The notes beneath the pieces were generated by a model. The model ran no database searches. It had not been told where the DNA came from and saw nothing but the letters and a program-made list of their open reading frames with translations. Positions 63,201 through 64,000 of a stretch of 64,000 bases of DNA are shown here, piece by piece. Source of the DNA: Streptomyces sp. NBC_01224. GTDB taxonomy: Bacteria; Actinomycetota; Actinomycetes; Streptomycetales; Streptomycetaceae. The position numbers and the translations under genes are program-made. The number at the start of each line of letters is the position of its first letter. Within the stretch, counting starts at the first letter, position 1. The DNA is taken from positions 124,001 through 188,000 of the forward strand of contig NZ_CP108530.1 in NCBI RefSeq assembly GCF_036002945.1, given 5' to 3'.

Positions 63201-64000
63201 TCGAGGTGAGCCGTCCCGGCGGTCTTGGCGGCGGTGACGTGCGTGAACTCCTCCTCGGTGATGTCATCGAGCGGCGTGGACTGCGGGACGCCGGCCGCGT
63301 GGAAGACGGCGTCGACACTCCGGCCCGCCTCCCGCTCGGCGGCGAGCAGCGCGGCCAGTGCGGCCCGGTCCGTGACGTCGCAAGCGGCCAGGGTCACTCC
63401 GGAGCCCGATGCGCGTATGTCCGCGGCCAGTTCGTCGGCGCCCGGAACGTCGGGCCCGCCACGGCTGGTGAGGACGAGATGTGCGGCGCCCGCGCCCGCC
63501 AGGCGGCGTGCGACATGGGCGCCGACGCCGCCGGTGCCTCCGGTCACCAGGACCGTGCCGCGCGGCGACCGGCCGCGTGCCGCAGCGGGGGCGTCGGCTG
63601 CGGAGGGGGCGGAGGTGTCGGCCGGGGCGGGCACCAGCCGGGGGACCTGGGCGCCGGACGCGCGCAGTGCCACTTGGTCCTCGTCCCGTGGCCGCGCAAT
63701 GACCGCCGCCAGCGGTGCCACGAGGTCCTCGTCCGGTGCGGGCAGGTCGATCAACCCACCCCAGCGCGTGGGGTGTTCCAGGCCGATGACCCGGCCAAGA
63801 CCCCACACCGCCGTCTGCGCGGGGTCCGGCTCGCCGTCCTGTTCGCTCACGGTCACGGCGCGCCGGGTCAGCACCCACAGGGGCGCCTCGACGCCGGCGT
63901 CGCCCAGGGCCTGGGCGAGGGTCAAGGTCCGCCACGCAGGCAGCTGCGGTACGTCGGCGGTTCCGTCATCGGCGGCGTCCAGGGCGAGCAGCGAGACCAC
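57230..64000 (-). CDS. lkmAIII: Terminal modular type I PKS, KR-ACP-KS-AT-KR-ACP-TE, N-terminus outside the window
   Basis: 2256 residues in view; the upstream part continues past 64000. Order: KR (TGGTGGVGAHVA near residue 153), ACP (GFDSMTAV, Ser near 464), KS (DTACSSSL near 697, EGHGTGT, KSNIGH), AT (GHSQGEIAAA near 1151, YASH specificity motif, the methylmalonyl type), KR (TGGTGTLGGHVA near 1620), ACP (GFDSLTAV, Ser near 1934) and TE (VGHSAGALMAYAL near 2117; GNHFSM His near 2236). Both KRs have SSNAGVWG with Trp eight residues before the catalytic Tyr, the A-type mark. This is the layout of EryAIII modules 5 and 6 with macrolactonising TE, and sequence from the last KR onward is very like EryAIII. 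Confidence 0.93.
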   Translation of the reverse strand: MVSLLALDAADDGTADVPQLPAWRTLTLAQALGDAGVEAPLWVLTRRAVTVSEQDGEPDPAQTAVWGLGRVIGLEHPTRWGGLIDLPAPDEDLVAPLAAVIARPRDEDQVALRASGAQVPRLVPAPADTSAPSAADAPAAARGRSPRGTVLVTGGTGGVGAHVARRLAGAGAAHLVLTSRGGPDVPGADELAADIRASGSGVTLAACDVTDRAALAALLAAEREAGRSVDAVFHAAGVPQSTPLDDITEEEFTHVTAAKTAGTAHLDELCQDAAEFVLFSSNAGVWGAARAGAYAAANAFLDGFAQRRRHRGLPAVSVAWGLWDGPGMAGAAGQDFLHRQGVRPMPPEQALAELDTCLERDEVCVSVADLDRPAFLDLMGAARHRPLFDELAPAAPSAGEPTEEARQGRSRLHEKLLPLSAKERRGHLLHLVRGEAAAVLGHTDAKAVDPDRAFRDAGFDSMTAVQLRNRLTAATGLREASTLVFDRPNATALADYLLDRLFGSEQFPADEPDPRPAAGAAAGSVGDEDDPVVVVGMACRFPGGVNSPEGLWEFISAGGDAVSELPTDRGWDLDRLTDAAADGTAGPRYGSFLDAAGDFDPAFFGISPREALAMDPQQRQVLEVTWEAMENSGIDPRSLRGSATGIFLGAAYQGYGHGVELPEGSEGYLLTGGSPAVTSGRVAYVLGLEGPALTVDTACSSSLVALHLAARSLRDGEASLAVAGGVSVMAGPEVFTEFATQGALAADGRCKAYSEQADGFGFAEGVGLVVLERLSDARRNGHQVLAVVRGSAVNQDGASNGLSAPSGPAQRRVIRGALTSAGLSPADVDVVEGHGTGTVLGDPIEAQALLATYGRDRDHQRPLWLGSLKSNIGHAQAAAGVAGVIKMVLALRHGALPASLHAQEPSSHVEWSAGGVEVLRQARAWPVVAGRRRRAGVSAFGVSGTNAHVIVEEPPRAPVRREAGSVGVLEAAGVVPLVLSARTDTALAAQAGRLTTVLTGADELADVGRSLATGRTHHERRAVVLAEGHERAQDLLERLQEGLPAPDLLTGVGGGGRRVVWVFPGQGSQWVGMGRGLLEVPVFAEALGECDAALAEVGGFSVVDVVRGVEGAPSLERVDVVQPVLFAVMVSLARLWRACGVEPDAVVGHSQGEIAAACVAGALSLRDAARVVALRARALADLRGHGAMTFVSLSEDRARELIADWPERISVAAVNSPASVVVAGDPEALTAFEERCAADGIRARRIPVDYASHTPHMERVRERVLTDLAGVTARPSGTPLYSTLRGARCDTGVMDAAYWYDNLRSPVRFEEAIDAALADGYDTFVEVSPHPVLTTSVQETAERSGSGALVLGSLHRDAGSRHFVRELGRAHAGGVPVDWAAVFPDRAPVPLPNYPFEHKRYWLAPEIPDRVADWRHRVEWRPFSPAAAPLTGRYLVVGSGTDPRQDTVVRAVEEAGGTVLRLTTDAVAAQRAGLTQELRESAPQITAVISLLALEAEEDDDLRAVTATLALHQALGDADVGAPLWLVTRGAVAVDEAEPADPAHAMVWGIGRVMGLEAPERWGGLLDLPEQLTEPVLHRLTACLADAGDEDQIALRETGCHVRRLVRAPLAPGATPWRATGTALVTGGTGTLGGHVARHLAGTGTDHLVLVGRSGGQAPHSAELEAELTALGARVTFAACDVTDRGRLTELIEGLERQGERIGTVMHLAGVPDGRAVADLDPEELARVTRAKTVGARLLDELCPDAETFVLFSSNAGVWGSGLLGAYAAGNAHLDALAHRRRARGKAATSIAWGAWADGGMADADLPGLIRRGLRPMAPDKAVRALQQALDQRDICISIADVDWNRFAVGFTAARPRPLIEDLPDAVRQAPAAYAEDGPGHGPTWKERLSGLPADEAEATLATWVRAQVAAVLGHPDPEAVEPHQLFTELGFDSLTAVGLRNRLQEATGLALPTTLVFDHPSVTDVAAHLRPLLTSGTPQAPATADGGMLRTLYERSVQEGRLDSYLELLGELAGHRDRFEAPEDLAAPVDLVDLAAGPGQLRVICCAGTAPVAGPHEFLRIAAALKGRLPVCALPQPGYEPGEQLPASMAAVLGVQADAVLKSADGPFVLVGHSAGALMAYALGAELADRGRPPQGIALIDVYPPGRQQAVHGWLTELTDTMFGREGVRVDDTRLTALGAYHRFTRVWRPRDLGVPTLLVRATEALGQWPEDETWQSTWPFPHDCADVPGNHFSMVQEHAGAVADRIHTWTGNLA

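Noticed and set aside
62600..63600. B-type ketoreductase, from an LDD string in the first lkm KR
   Set aside because: The LDD is not at the diagnostic position, and the Trp eight residues before the catalytic Tyr marks the A type.

Overview
The window is high-GC DNA with Streptomyces-type codon bias and tightly coupled operons. From domain content and gene order I recognise the lankacidin (lkc) antibiotic cluster joined to one end of the lankamycin (lkm) macrolide cluster. This is the arrangement reported for the giant linear plasmid pSLA2-L of Streptomyces rochei. The identification rests on recall of family motifs and published gene order; I could not align sequences, so a close relative carrying the same pair of clusters is equally possible.

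Layout. (1) 1-8.9 kb, left flank: a Nudix hydrolase cut by the window edge, an ABC exporter pair preceded by a candidate StrR-type operator, a stretch of gene debris (RHS and helix-turn-helix fragments, frameshifted relics) around DUF6879 and DUF402/FomD-like genes, a secreted SGNH hydrolase and a StrR-type regulator. (2) 9.0-12.1 kb: a complete PQQ operon in the order pqqA-C-D-E-B, all on the minus strand and translationally coupled from pqqC on. (3) 12.5-15.8 kb: two ABC-F proteins (lkcJ, lkcI) on the plus strand, probable ribosome protection. (4) 15.8-39.7 kb: lkcH to lkcA on the minus strand. lkcA is a C-A-PCP-KS NRPS/PKS with a glycine code, lkcB a free DH, lkcC KR-MT-ACP-ACP-KS-DH, lkcD the only acyltransferase of the line (trans-AT), lkcE a flavin amine oxidase that closes the macrocycle, lkcF KR-ACP-KS-KR-ACP-KS, and lkcG KS-ACP-TE. 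(5) 39.9-46.7 kb: a MaoC-SDR fusion, an MFS exporter, a free carrier protein, an FkbH protein and an exported PQQ-dependent dehydrogenase, ending in a strong terminator. (6) 46.8-64 kb, minus strand: an internally deleted dTDP-glucose 4,6-dehydratase pseudogene, then a block syntenic with the erythromycin cluster (type II TE, P450, C-methyltransferase, O-methyltransferase, aldo-keto reductase, macrolide beta-glucosidase, glycosyltransferase, heme-less P450 partner) and the terminal PKS (KR-ACP-KS-AT-KR-ACP-TE), which runs off the right edge.

How it works together. LkcA loads glycine and, through its N-terminal C domain, should join it to an acyl starter. The trans-AT line extends the chain with only five KS domains, so some modules must act more than once. 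LkcE oxidises and cyclises the released chain. PQQ made by pqqA-E serves the exported dehydrogenase, expected to convert the lactoyl amide of lankacidinol to the pyruvoyl amide of lankacidin. The least described part is the FkbH/ACP/MaoC-SDR group. I propose that it makes the three-carbon D-lactyl starter from a glycolytic phosphoglycerate; that is inference. The lkm genes in view provide the last macrolide module, chain release, hydroxylation, deoxysugar methylation and reduction, glycosyl transfer and a secreted reactivating glucosidase.
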